Shown here: piece by piece, positions 1-7,169 of the stretch
How positions within the stretch are numbered: the first letter of the stretch is position 1
How the letters are laid out: each line of letters starts with the position of its first letter
Origin: Solirubrobacterales bacterium
GTDB lineage: Bacteria; Actinomycetota; Thermoleophilia; Solirubrobacterales; Solirubrobacteraceae
Length of the DNA stretch: 51,340 bases
Assembly (NCBI GenBank): GCA_027315255.1
Contig: DAHUYL010000218.1
Span: 1 to 51,340 of the forward strand
Direction of reading: 5' to 3'
Made by a program: the position numbers and the translations under genes
Notes under the pieces: generated by a model
Told to the model about the DNA's origin: nothing
The model's database searches: none
Seen by the model: only the letters and a program-made list of their open reading frames with translations

Positions 1-100
1 GGCCCCGGGGCGCCAGCGGTCGATCGTGATCCGACTGCCCGGCATCCTCCCAGCTCGACTTCGCGTGGCGCAGCACGTACAGGCGCCTGAGATCATCCAT
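1..100 (-). CDS. sixA: SixA-type phosphohistidine phosphatase, 5' part only
   Basis: Only the first 33 codons lie in the window; the gene runs off the left edge. The reading begins MDDLRRLYVLRHAKSSWED and continues with a DHDRPLAPRG stretch. The L-RHAKSSW block is the RHG phosphate-binding motif of the histidine phosphatase superfamily, and the DHDRPLxxRG block is typical of the SixA branch, whose members dephosphorylate phosphohistidine on signalling or phosphotransfer proteins in the cytoplasm. The ATG at 100 is chosen because the family motif starts a few residues later. Confidence is good for the family; the precise substrate is unknown and the rest of the protein is not visible. Confidence 0.75.
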   Translation of the reverse strand, partial: MDDLRRLYVLRHAKSSWEDAGQSDHDRPLAPRG

Positions 101-153
101 GCCTACATTGTTCCGCGGGCGGCGGCGGCCAAATCGCTAGCATCGGCGCCCCC

Positions 154-226
154 GGCGAGATAGCTCAGTTGGTAGAGCACACGACTGAAAATCGTGGTGT
201 CCCCGGTTCGAGTCCGGGTCTCGCCA
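154..226 (+). tRNA. tRNA-Phe (anticodon GAA)
   Basis: A cloverleaf folds directly: acceptor arm GGCGAGA (154-160) pairs with TCTCGCC (219-225), the anticodon stem CACGA/TCGTG (180-184, 192-196) encloses the loop CTGAAAA with anticodon GAA at 187-189, and the T arm carries GGTTCGAGTCC. The discriminator is A226 and no CCA is encoded. The gene stands alone, and the segment to its right carries toxin-antitoxin and integrase remnants, as often seen where elements integrate at tRNA genes. Confidence 0.97.
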
Positions 227-230
227 TCAC

Positions 231-769
231 TCACCAACCAATTTCGTGCTGCAGAGCTGCATGTTGCCCTGGTCGGGTCGGACATGCAACTCTGCCCTTG
301 TTGGACGGAGAGGACCCGTCCGCACGCCTTGCCGAGATCGTCGTTCGGTACGGCGATGCGCCGCCGGAGCGAGCGATGCGCCAGGTCGCAGCGGCTGGCA
401 CAGGCGGCCGAGATCGACGAGCTGCTCTCATAGATGCGCGCGAGCCATGTGTCACAAGCGTTCTGAGGTCGACACCGACGCTGCGCCAGTACCCGAGGCC
501 CGCCGTGACACAGCCGCGTAGCTTCGCCCCACGGCCTCAGCCGGGTTCGATAGGTAGATGCCACGGGGTGGCGGCTGCCAGCGTGGTCCGGGGCCGTAGC
601 TTGGTAGCGAAGGAATGGCTCGCCCGACCTGACTGCTGTGTCGGTGAAAGCGCCGGTCTCGGACCTCGGCGGAGCGGTAGGTCGAGCCCGTTCATCGTCG
701 CCGAAGCACCGTTGAGGTCGGCGGGCCGCGGATGTCGAATGCGATCGTGAGCCCGGCAGGCTCGGTCTA
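231..769. other. 539-bp stretch without a recognisable gene
   Basis: No reading frame here resembles a known family on either strand. The longest minus-strand frame covers the antisense of the tRNA and is spurious. The stretch separates the tRNA from the DUF2442/DUF4160 pair and may be decayed element DNA, but I see no att repeat of the tRNA 3' end inside it. Confidence 0.6.
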
Positions 770-1021
770 TCAGAGCTTCGAGGTGAGCGGGTAGCGCTCT
801 GGGTGCGCGATCGAGTCCAGCGACAGGTCGACGTCGAGCTCCGGCCAGTGCAGGTGGGTCGGCGTTGGGCGTTCGACGTTCAGGATCGCTTGAACGGTCG
901 CTGTCTTGAACCACGGGAACTCCTGGAAGGGCAGGAGGTGCTCCTGGTCGTCGATCAGTAGCCAGAGGCCGTGCTTTGAGATGTTGGTGACCTCAACGGC
1001 CGAAGTGACGCTGCCAGGCAT
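770..1021 (-). CDS. DUF2442 domain protein
   Basis: An 83-residue protein with the DUF2442 pattern: an N-terminal V-V-NIS-HG-WL stretch (about residues 9-22), an LPF-EFPWFK core (30-39) and the C-terminal HWPELDVDLSLDSI segment (58-71) that is the family hallmark. The function of DUF2442 proteins is not established. They are small, frequently sit next to DUF4160 proteins and are common in accessory DNA, which has led to suggestions of a toxin-antitoxin-like pair. The neighbour fits: its gene overlaps this one by 29 bases on the same strand, so the two are probably translated together. The length is normal and the gene looks intact. Confidence 0.8.
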   Translation of the reverse strand: MPGSVTSAVEVTNISKHGLWLLIDDQEHLLPFQEFPWFKTATVQAILNVERPTPTHLHWPELDVDLSLDSIAHPERYPLTSKL

Positions 1022-1232
1022 CCTTGATCTCCTGCTCGTGCTCGATCACCAACTGTAGGGCGCGGCTCAAGTCCTGGTCGCTGAGCTGGTAGTTGCGCGC
1101 CAACTCGATGGCGGGCTCGATCCAGAACTTCGCCTCCCCATCGGCCGACTGGACGTGGATATGGATCCGCTCCTCTTCTCGTGAGAAGAAGAAGAACCGG
1201 AACGGGCCTTCGCGGAACACGGTGGGGCTCAT
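993..1232 (-). CDS. DUF4160 domain protein
   Basis: A 79-residue protein starting MSPTVFREGPFRFFFFSRE and continuing EERIHIHVQSADGEAKFW, the standard DUF4160 pattern with its aromatic run and the H-I-H-V motif. The same frame stays open further upstream to 1466 but that extension does not resemble the family, so the ATG at 1232 is preferred. The 3' end overlaps the DUF2442 gene by 29 bases. Biochemical function is unknown; pairing with DUF2442 suggests a two-gene module of toxin-antitoxin or regulatory type, an inference from context only. Its location in a segment rich in toxin-antitoxin remnants supports an accessory origin. Confidence 0.8.
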   Translation of the reverse strand: MSPTVFREGPFRFFFFSREEERIHIHVQSADGEAKFWIEPAIELARNYQLSDQDLSRALQLVIEHEQEIKDAWQRHFGR

Positions 1233-1317
1233 CGCTGTAATGACGATGCCAGAGCCCCCGGCCGGACGGCGGTCGCACGGGACGATGGACCGATAGTCGT
1301 CCATCGTCCAGAGGAGG

Positions 1318-1950
1318 AGCCCCAAGTGCGTTCGTGACGCGCTCGAGCTCCGCGAGGGCGGCGAAGTGCTGTTCCGGGTCGAGCGGACCCGCGCGGTGAT
1401 CGCCAGAACGCCGCACCTGCTCGATCTGGCCGGCAGCGTTCCCGTCCCGTCCGGGAAGCGAGGCACTGCGTGGGATGAGGTGTTGCGCCAAAACCCGGGC
1501 GGGCCGGGCGGAGAACCGGCGCTCGCCGCCGGCGAGGACCTGCTGCTGGCCGATCGCGTGCTCGCCGAGTGCGTGTACGTGCTGGAGTCGTCTTACGAGG
1601 TTCCGCGCGAGCGGGTCGCGGAGCTGAAGCGCGCCGCGATCGCGCTCCCGGCGATCAAGACCGTGGACGCAACCTCGCTGCTGCGCGCGCTGGAGGCGGA
1701 CGAGGTCCACCGCCTTGACTTCGCGGAGGCATACCTGGTTGCCCAGGCCGAGGCGACCGGGGTCGGGACCGTGCTGTCCTACGACAAGACGATCGACCGC
1801 GTCGACACGGTCACGCGTCGCGAGCCGCAGCCGACATCGATCGATCGCGCATCCGGGCAGCGATCGACCGGAGCCAGAGAACGAGTCACGAACACGCTGG
1901 GCATTCGCTGCATCGAGGCGTCGAGCGGCGACCGACTCGCGCGCCGGTGA
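1318..1950 (+). pseudogene. Collapsed vapB-vapC remnant: antitoxin C-terminus fused in frame to a headless PIN toxin
   Basis: One open frame (open from 1297, first likely start GTG 1366) reads two family fragments. The part near 1321-1490 reads RDALELREGGEVLFRVE, then RTPHLLDLAGSVPVP and WDEVLRQ, the body and tail of an AbrB-fold (MazE/VapB-type) antitoxin lacking its first dozen residues. From about 1519 the same frame reads GEDLLLADRVLAECVYVLES, then VDATSLLRALEADEVHRLDF and TVLSYDKTIDRV, a PIN-domain VapC lacking roughly its first 30 residues including the first catalytic aspartate (the D-T-N motif). The tail after about 1833 is unrelated. An in-frame deletion between a toxin and its antitoxin explains this. 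It is almost certainly inactive as an RNase. Confidence 0.75.
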
Positions 1951-2138
1951 GCGCTGCCGGTCGAAACGCGGAGCAGTCACGCACCTGCCTTCGGACGTCG
2001 CGGCCGAGGTTGTCCGAATGCGGCGGCGCCTCGGCCCGGTTTCGGCGCCCGGGAGGCGACTGCTTCTCGGATGGCGGTTTCCGGATTGCGCGCATCGAGC
2101 GACGTGCGCCGCCTGGCGCTCGACCGGGACGCGGAAAG

Positions 2139-2552
2139 TCAGTCGATTGAGCCGGCCGGAACGACCCACTCGGTGCGCTGGCCGGTAACAGCGGCGATCC
2201 GGTCGAAGTCAGCGTCGTAGTGCACGACGATGAGGTCACCATCCTCCGCGGCCGCTGCGATCAGGAGGTCAGGAACCTTCCGTCCGCGCTGATGCTTTGA
2301 CGCGAGCAGGCGCTGAACCTGCCGGCCGCGACGGACGTGGTCAGCCGTCGTCTCGATCAGCGCGAACAGGCCCAGCGCGCTGGCGAGCCGGTCCCATTCC
2401 TGGGCGCTGCGCGCCGAGAAGCCGATCTCGAGATCGGAGATTCCGGCGCGAGCCAGTTCTCCACGTTCAGCGCGCGGCTCGATTGCGGCGCGCACAGCCG
2501 GGTTCGCGAGACGGGTGAGCACGCTCGTGTCGAGCAGATGCGTCAGCGCCAT
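2139..2552 (-). CDS. vapC: VapC-type PIN-domain ribonuclease toxin
   Basis: A complete 137-residue PIN-domain protein. Acidic catalytic residues are all visible: D8 in LLDTS, E42 in SDLEIGF, D95 in KVPDLLIAAAA, and the late aspartates of HYDADFD (113-117). This is the magnesium-dependent endoribonuclease fold of VapC toxins, which cleave tRNA or rRNA unless bound by VapB. The ATG at 2552 overlaps the end of the vapB frame by 10 bases, the usual antitoxin-first order and coupling. Unlike the collapsed pair at 1318-1950, this module looks intact and could be active. The RNA target cannot be predicted from sequence. Confidence 0.88.
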   Translation of the reverse strand: MALTHLLDTSVLTRLANPAVRAAIEPRAERGELARAGISDLEIGFSARSAQEWDRLASALGLFALIETTADHVRRGRQVQRLLASKHQRGRKVPDLLIAAAAEDGDLIVVHYDADFDRIAAVTGQRTEWVVPAGSID

Positions 2553-2737
2553 GCTTGCTCGCGGTCGGCAAGACCGGCGCGGGCCAAGACATCGAGCCGA
2601 TCCTTGGTCGTCGCGCGGTGCTCTGCTCCGACTCGTCTGAGCGCGAGGTTCACCGTGTCCTTGATCGTCTTGGTACCGAGCTCGTCGCGCGCGGCTCGCA
2701 GCACGTCCTCATCGATGTCGACCAGATGCTTCGCCAC
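2543..2737 (-). CDS. vapB: VapB-family antitoxin
   Basis: A 64-residue protein reading VAKHLVDIDEDVLRAARDEL followed by GTKTIKDTVNLALRR, a ribbon-helix-helix antitoxin pattern (short beta strand, two helices, the conserved T-K-x-T-V-N segment), with a C-terminal toxin-binding tail. I start it at the GTG at 2737, which directly precedes the family N-terminus; the frame stays open upstream but with low-complexity, non-family sequence. It precedes and overlaps vapC, and should neutralise VapC and repress its own promoter. A TATACT box lies six bases before the GTG, suggesting a leaderless message. Confidence 0.82.
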   Translation of the reverse strand: MAKHLVDIDEDVLRAARDELGTKTIKDTVNLALRRVGAEHRATTKDRLDVLARAGLADREQAWR

Positions 2738-2743
2738 GAGAGC

Positions 2744-2773
2744 AGTATATCTCGCACCGCCGCCGTATATACG
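2744..2773 (-). promoter_or_regulatory. vapBC promoter with palindromic candidate operator
   Basis: Reading leftwards, TATACT (2749-2744) stands six bases before the vapB GTG at 2737, placing the expected transcript start at or next to the start codon. A perfect palindrome CGTATATACG occupies 2764-2773, about where the -35 region would be. A VapB-type repressor binding there would block its own promoter, as known for this family; binding is inferred. Confidence 0.5.
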
Positions 2774-2850
2774 AACGCCAGCCGAGGACCGAGTCTCGTC
2801 CGAGGGTGCGACGCGATCCGGGCCGCCTGTTCCACGTACGATCTGATCGC

Positions 2851-3215
2851 ATGGTGGTGTCTGTTGCTGCTGGCACGGGGGCGGTTGGAGTGTCGCTGCT
2901 CGGGGCGCTCTGATTGGCGGACGAGGGCGTGTCGTTTGACGGCCGTGTGCTTGGACCGCGCGCTCGCGTGCTCCTCGCGCGCTTGGCCGTCGAGCCTGGT
3001 CGTGAGGTCTCGCGCGAGGCGGTGGCGGACGCTGCCTGGGGCGCCGTCGCGCCGGCTGCCTGGCGGGGTCGCTGCGTAACGTGGTCGGGGAGGTTCGCCG
3101 TGGGCTTGTCTGTTTCGGGGGCCGGGTGGCGCTTGTCACTTCCGAGTGCGGTTACCGGCTCGAGCTGCCCGTCGGCTCGTCGGTCGATCTGGTGCTCGTG
3201 CGCGAGCTGGCGGAC
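2851..3215 (+). pseudogene. Remnant of a SARP/BTAD-type winged-helix regulator
   Basis: From 2851 one frame reads MVVSVAAGTGAVGVSLLGAL and then a TGA stop; beyond it the same frame reads FDGRVLGPRARVLLARLAVE and GREVSREAVADAAWG. After about 3065 the match continues in a different frame: SLRNVVGEVRRGL, ALVTSECGYRLELPVG, SSVDLVLV. Together these form the N-terminal winged-helix module of SARP/AfsR-type activators (LLG-L, RxLLARLAxEPG, SLRNxV-LRR, GYRLELP), interrupted by one stop and one frameshift and cut off before the BTAD domain. It cannot encode a working regulator. The 3' edge runs into a recombinase fragment on the opposite strand. Confidence 0.6.
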
Positions 3216-3407
3216 GCTCTCGGGCCCGAGGCGGCGGCCGTGGTCCATGAACAGCCACGGCACCCTCAGGCTGGTCGGTCGGCGTGCCACCCACTCGAGT
3301 AGCTCTCTGAGTTGTGGGTGCAAGGGGACGTAGCGGCCGGTGCGGAGCTTGCCGAGAGCCGAGAGATCGTCACAGGTTGTGTAAGGCAGAGCGAACGGAG
3401 TACGCAT
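3205..3407 (-). pseudogene. Tyrosine recombinase (phage-type integrase) fragment
   Basis: The minus-strand frame near 3407-3205 reads LGKLRTGRYVPLHPQLRELL and then a WLFMDHGRRLGPESVRQLAHE stretch. The pattern K-x-R-x-G-R-x-VPLHPxLRELL followed by LF---GRRL---SVRQ is typical of the catalytic domain of tyrosine site-specific recombinases between the first Arg and the HxxR box. The HxxR and Tyr regions are missing and the N-terminal half is absent, so it is a fragment. It indicates that a mobile element once occupied this segment close to the tRNA-Phe gene. Antisense overlap with the preceding regulator remnant makes the exact edges uncertain. Confidence 0.5.
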
Positions 3408-3506
3408 GCCTTCGACGCAAGCGAAGGTCTTTACTGGAGAGGTGCCCGATCGGTCACTGCACGCTGGAGTCGGGTCGCCGCCAGGGCGAATCGATCGCTC
3501 GATCGC

Positions 3507-4118
3507 TCACCGTTCGTCGTCGTGGCCCAACGCCTCGGTCGCCTCGGCCCGGGTTCGTCGCCCGTCACCGTGGGCGGTGTGCCGGCGCAGCTCGACGACG
3601 ACCACGATCGCGGCCGCCGCGACAGCGAGGCCGACGACCCCCTGCTTGACATGCGGGCCGAGGACGGCCGTCCCGATGCCGTATGCGCCGAGCCCCGCGA
3701 TGCAGGTCGAGACGACCGCTGCCACGGAGTGCCAGAGCAAGAAGCTGCTGGGCGACATGCGCATCGCTCCGGACATCCAGGTCGGCGTCAAGAACACCGC
3801 AAGCGGTCCCCACCGGCGGTAGATCCGCTCACCGGCGTCCATCGCGCGCCGACGGTGACGCTGCGACCGACCGGCGCGGTCCTTGATCGTCCGGGTCGTC
3901 CGTGCCCCCAGCCAGTAGCCGACCCAGCCGCCGAGCCAGGCGGCCGCGGTCGCCACCGCGATCACGATCCAGATGTTCAGATCACCCTCGCTTGCAAGGA
4001 GCCCGGCCGCCGCGAGCGCACCCGCGCCGATCAGCGGGATGCCGATCCACGAGGCTGCGACGCCTGCAAACAGGACCGCGTAGCCGCCGATGCCGGCCTG
4101 ACTGACCGCTGCGATCAC
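3507..4118 (-). CDS. DedA/SNARE-associated-type membrane protein
   Basis: A 203-residue integral membrane protein. Hydrophobic segments lie near residues 1-40 (AGIGGYAVLFAGVAASWIG onward), 45-70 and 120-190, and a charged connector carries GYWLGARTTR. The pattern G-x-x-GYWLG followed by F-TP-W-SGAMRMS resembles the DedA (SNARE-associated) family, whose members act in membrane lipid homeostasis, including undecaprenyl-phosphate recycling. I start at GTG 4118, where the hydrophobic N-terminus begins; the upstream open frame is Arg-rich and not protein-like. It is transcribed away from the CDF gene. The precise substrate is unknown. Confidence 0.65.
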   Translation of the reverse strand: MIAAVSQAGIGGYAVLFAGVAASWIGIPLIGAGALAAAGLLASEGDLNIWIVIAVATAAAWLGGWVGYWLGARTTRTIKDRAGRSQRHRRRAMDAGERIYRRWGPLAVFLTPTWMSGAMRMSPSSFLLWHSVAAVVSTCIAGLGAYGIGTAVLGPHVKQGVVGLAVAAAAIVVVVELRRHTAHGDGRRTRAEATEALGHDDER

Positions 4119-4419
4119 TGCAGGTCGCCGATCGGTCGGCCCTTCGGCCTGTCGGCGATCGGGTCGGTTGCCGGGTCGAGCCACCCGCCCGCATGGCCGG
4201 CGCGGCCGATCAGCCCGCCGCCGCATCCGTCGCGATCGCGCTCCGTCGCTGCACTTGCGCAGACCGTCATCAGGGCCGATCGTGCAACGCGGGGGTCCCG
4301 CACGCATCGTGGCTCGCCCGGGCGCCGGTCGCGGCGCAGTACGGAAACCGGCTCTGCTCGGCTGATCGGTGCGGTCGGTTCCGCGTGGGGTTTCGCAGAG
4401 GTCCTTATCGTCTGCGGAG
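4119..4419. other. Divergent intergenic region between DedA-type and CDF genes
   Basis: About 300 bases separate the two divergent starts. I see no convincing gene on either strand. Promoters for both genes must lie here, but no clear -35/-10 pair or operator stands out, and I see no metal-sensing riboswitch fold. Confidence 0.5.
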
Positions 4420-5808
4420 ATGAGCGCCAGCGCGGCACCCGAGGCTTCCGCGGAATCGAACGAGGGCCAACGCAGGACGGCGCTGGTGTCGGTGCTGGCG
4501 GCTGGGGCCCTGGTCGTCCTCAAGCTCGGCACCGGCCTTGTGACCGGGAGCCTCGCGCTCGTCTCCGCGGGCATCGAGTCGAGCGGCGATGTCGTCGCCG
4601 CGGTTCTGACGCTGCTGGCGGTCCGGCTGGGCGGGCTTCCGGCCGACGCGAACCACCCCTACGGCCACCGGCGTGCCGAGAACCTGGCAGCGCTGGGCGA
4701 GGCCGCGATCCTGACCGCGGGCGGAATCGTCGTCGTCGTCGAGGCGGTCGGGCGGTTGACCGGTGGCGGTCAGGCGTTCGAAACGCACTGGTATCTGTTC
4801 GTCGTGATCGCGATCGCGCTCGGAGTCGATGTCAGCCGCGTGGTGGTGTCACTTCGCGGAGCTGTTCTCTACAAGTCGGCGGCGCTGCGCTCGAACGCGT
4901 TTCACTTCGCCGGCGACATGTCTGGTTCGGTGGCCGTGCTCGCCGGCATGGTGGCGGTCGGTGCGGGCGTGCATCAGGGCGACGCGATTGCGGCGCTGCT
5001 CGTCGCAGCGATCATCTTCGCAGCGGCGGGGCGATTGATCTTCGAGAACGCGCGTGTGCTGATGGACACGACACCGGCGGAAGCGCATGCGCGCGCGTAC
5101 GCTGCGATCTCTGAGCTGGGCGATCACGTGGAGCTCCGGCGGCTACGCGTTCGCGAGTCGGGCGGCCACTACTTCGCCGACGCAGTCGTCACCGTCCCGC
5201 CCGGCCAGGCGGCGATCGAGGGGCAGGAGATGAGCGAGGAAATCGAGGCGGCGGTGCTCAGATCACTTCCCGACAGCGAGATCGTCGTGCACCTCGAACC
5301 GCGCCGTCAGGGCCTCAGCCTGCGCGACCGCACGCTGTCCGTCGCGCTGGCCGAGCCGCTGGGTCGTGACGTGCACGACATCGCGATCTACCGCCACAAC
5401 GGGCGTGTGAGCGTGTCGCTGCACCTGAAGCTGGACCCCGGCGTTCCGCTCGCGATCGCCCACGACGTGGCCGGTCGGGTCGAGGCGGCGTTGCGGGCGG
5501 AGCCGGGCGTGGAGGATGTCCACACGCATCTCGAGCCGTTGGAGCTGCCCCTGGTGGCGCACGAGGCCAGGCCGACCGACGACGCCGAGCGCGACCGGAT
5601 CTCCGCGCTGGTGCTGCAGCGCACCGGACACCTGCCACGCGAGCTTCGCCTCCTGCACACCGACGCCGGCCTGGTCGTGTTCGTCTCGGTCGCAGCCGGC
5701 GCGGAGAGCCCGCTGCCGGCCGCACACGAGCTCGCGAGCCGCCTCGAGGAGGACATCCGCGAGGCGCAGCCGCACATGAGCGACGTCGTCGTCCACACGG
5801 AGCCGTGA
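4420..5808 (+). CDS. Cation diffusion facilitator transporter with extended C-terminus
   Basis: A 462-residue protein of the CDF family, which exports divalent metals (Zn, Fe, Co, Mn) by proton antiport across the cytoplasmic membrane. The transmembrane part spans about residues 20-215. The helix-2 site appears as SAGIESSGDV and the helix-5 metal site as HFAGD (H162, D166); HPYGHRRAE is the usual loop motif after helix 2. Usual family length is about 300 residues. Here the C-terminal region holds three successive ferredoxin-like modules, ending in IVVHLEP, VHTHLEP and VVVHTEP. The ATG at 4420 is preferred over an upstream in-frame start at 4369 because of a purine-rich GCGGAG just before it. 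It ends eight bases from the convergent beta-propeller gene. Confidence 0.9.
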   Translation: MSASAAPEASAESNEGQRRTALVSVLAAGALVVLKLGTGLVTGSLALVSAGIESSGDVVAAVLTLLAVRLGGLPADANHPYGHRRAENLAALGEAAILTAGGIVVVVEAVGRLTGGGQAFETHWYLFVVIAIALGVDVSRVVVSLRGAVLYKSAALRSNAFHFAGDMSGSVAVLAGMVAVGAGVHQGDAIAALLVAAIIFAAAGRLIFENARVLMDTTPAEAHARAYAAISELGDHVELRRLRVRESGGHYFADAVVTVPPGQAAIEGQEMSEEIEAAVLRSLPDSEIVVHLEPRRQGLSLRDRTLSVALAEPLGRDVHDIAIYRHNGRVSVSLHLKLDPGVPLAIAHDVAGRVEAALRAEPGVEDVHTHLEPLELPLVAHEARPTDDAERDRISALVLQRTGHLPRELRLLHTDAGLVVFVSVAAGAESPLPAAHELASRLEEDIREAQPHMSDVVVHTEP

Positions 5809-5816
5809 CGGCCCGC

Positions 5817-7169
5817 TCAGCCGGCGGGGCAGCGGGCGACCGGCGGCCGGTAAGCGGCGGTCACGTAGCCGACGCCGCTCCTCGTCGAGGTCGCGACCGG
5901 GACGCCGCCACGCCAGTCGATCTCGACCGTCTGGGCCGAGTTGTACATCGCGGGCAGGTAGCCGACGCGACGCATCGTGACCGCGTTCAGGACATCACCC
6001 GAATTGCCGACGAACACGAAGCAGCCGTTGAGGCTGTTCTGAAGCCAGCCAAACCGCTCGCAATCCACGCTGCACTGGGCGGAGCGCCCGCCGAAGTCGT
6101 GCGAGAGCTTGATGTTGGCGATCTCCCGTGGAGCGCGCGACGGGAGACCGGCGACGTCGAACACGTGAACGTAGGCGTTCGGCGTGTCGATCACCCACAG
6201 CCGCTGCTCGTTCGGGGACAGCGAGATCCCGTGGCTCGGAGCTGTGAACGGGAACGAGGAGGGGTCATAGCCGAAGCGGCTGCCGAAGCGCTCGGTGTAG
6301 AGCACGCGGCCGGTCGTGAGGCTCGAAACCTGAAAGCCGAGCAGGCTGGTGGCCGTCGTGAACGCGAGCGTCTCGCTGCCGTTGACCGTGAACGGGCGCA
6401 CGCCCGAGTAGAGCGGCCCGATCTGCCTGACGACGCGATTGGTGGCGGTGTCCGCGACCTCGAGGTGGTTGTAGTTGCGAGGGCCCAGGTAGACGTAGCG
6501 GCCGCTGAGGCCGACGATCGTGTTGTGCGGCGCCGCTCCACTCGAGACCCTCGCGGGCACGTTGGCGCTGTTCGCGCCGTTGATTCGCCCGAGCACCTCG
6601 CCCCTCGTCGCGCCAACCACCCACCAGATGCCATCGGTGGAGCGTTCGCCATCCGGAAGGTAGATCCGCAGGCCGTCGCGGCTGATCGCGAAGTCGTCGA
6701 CACCGTGCGGGTAGTGGACCTTCCAGACGACCTTGTTGGTGAGCAGGTCGTAGGCGGCCAGCGACCCGTTCCCCGTCCAGCCGCCGTCGCCGCCGTAGCT
6801 GATGTAGAGATAGTGGTTGCGCAGATCCGCCCCGACACCGCGGATCGAGGTGATCCCCGGCAGCGACAACGTCCTGACCAGTCGCATCCCGGCGCCCATG
6901 TCGTATACGTAGGCGGCGGCGTCGACGAACACGTACTCGTAATCACGGGTGCCTGATTGCGAGGCGATCGAGGGGGCGTTGCCGGCGCCGCCGGCCGCGC
7001 CCGGCGATCGGTGCTGTGCCCCGGCCGAGCCGGCGGCCTGAGCAGCGACGGCGCCGACGAGCGCGAGCGCCGCCAGCAGCGCCAGTCGCCTGACGCTGCG
7101 AGGCCCGAGCCCGAGCCCGGCATCGGCGGGCCGGCAAACGACGCCGCGATGTTCGCCGCCGGTCCTCAC
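5817..7169 (-). CDS. Secreted beta-propeller (YncE-like) protein
   Basis: A 450-residue protein with an N-terminal export signal: an Arg-containing segment and a hydrophobic core RLALLAALALVGAVAAQAAG, followed by an Ala/Gly-rich linker. The mature part shows repeated beta-propeller-like strands (YVFVDAAAYVYD, LYISYGGDGG, RIYLPDGERSTDG, YVYLGPRNYNHLEVAD, LWVIDTPNAYVHVFD), similar to YncE/NHL-type extracellular propellers. Several cysteines near the C-terminus (CSVDCERFGW) may form disulfides. The start is GTG 7169, overlapping the stop of the upstream glucosidase gene as GTGA, so the two are probably co-translated. Its ligand is unknown; co-transcription with a glucosidase suggests a carbohydrate- or envelope-related role, as inference. 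Confidence 0.65.
   Translation of the reverse strand: MRTGGEHRGVVCRPADAGLGLGPRSVRRLALLAALALVGAVAAQAAGSAGAQHRSPGAAGGAGNAPSIASQSGTRDYEYVFVDAAAYVYDMGAGMRLVRTLSLPGITSIRGVGADLRNHYLYISYGGDGGWTGNGSLAAYDLLTNKVVWKVHYPHGVDDFAISRDGLRIYLPDGERSTDGIWWVVGATRGEVLGRINGANSANVPARVSSGAAPHNTIVGLSGRYVYLGPRNYNHLEVADTATNRVVRQIGPLYSGVRPFTVNGSETLAFTTATSLLGFQVSSLTTGRVLYTERFGSRFGYDPSSFPFTAPSHGISLSPNEQRLWVIDTPNAYVHVFDVAGLPSRAPREIANIKLSHDFGGRSAQCSVDCERFGWLQNSLNGCFVFVGNSGDVLNAVTMRRVGYLPAMYNSAQTVEIDWRGGVPVATSTRSGVGYVTAAYRPPVARCPAG

Noticed and set aside
541-560. Possible att repeat (CCGGGTTCGA) of the tRNA-Phe T arm
   Set aside because: The similarity is only about nine bases and does not extend into the acceptor sequence, so it is not distinguishable from chance.
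103-564. A 153-codon minus-strand frame covering the tRNA
   Set aside because: Its middle, reading TRTGDTTIFSRVLYQLSYLAG, is simply the antisense of tRNA-Phe, a well-known spurious protein; the rest matches nothing.
955-2169. A 404-codon minus-strand frame over the DUF4160 and VapBC remnant region
   Set aside because: Arg/Gly/Pro-rich, low-complexity shadow in another frame; the family matches in that interval lie in other frames.
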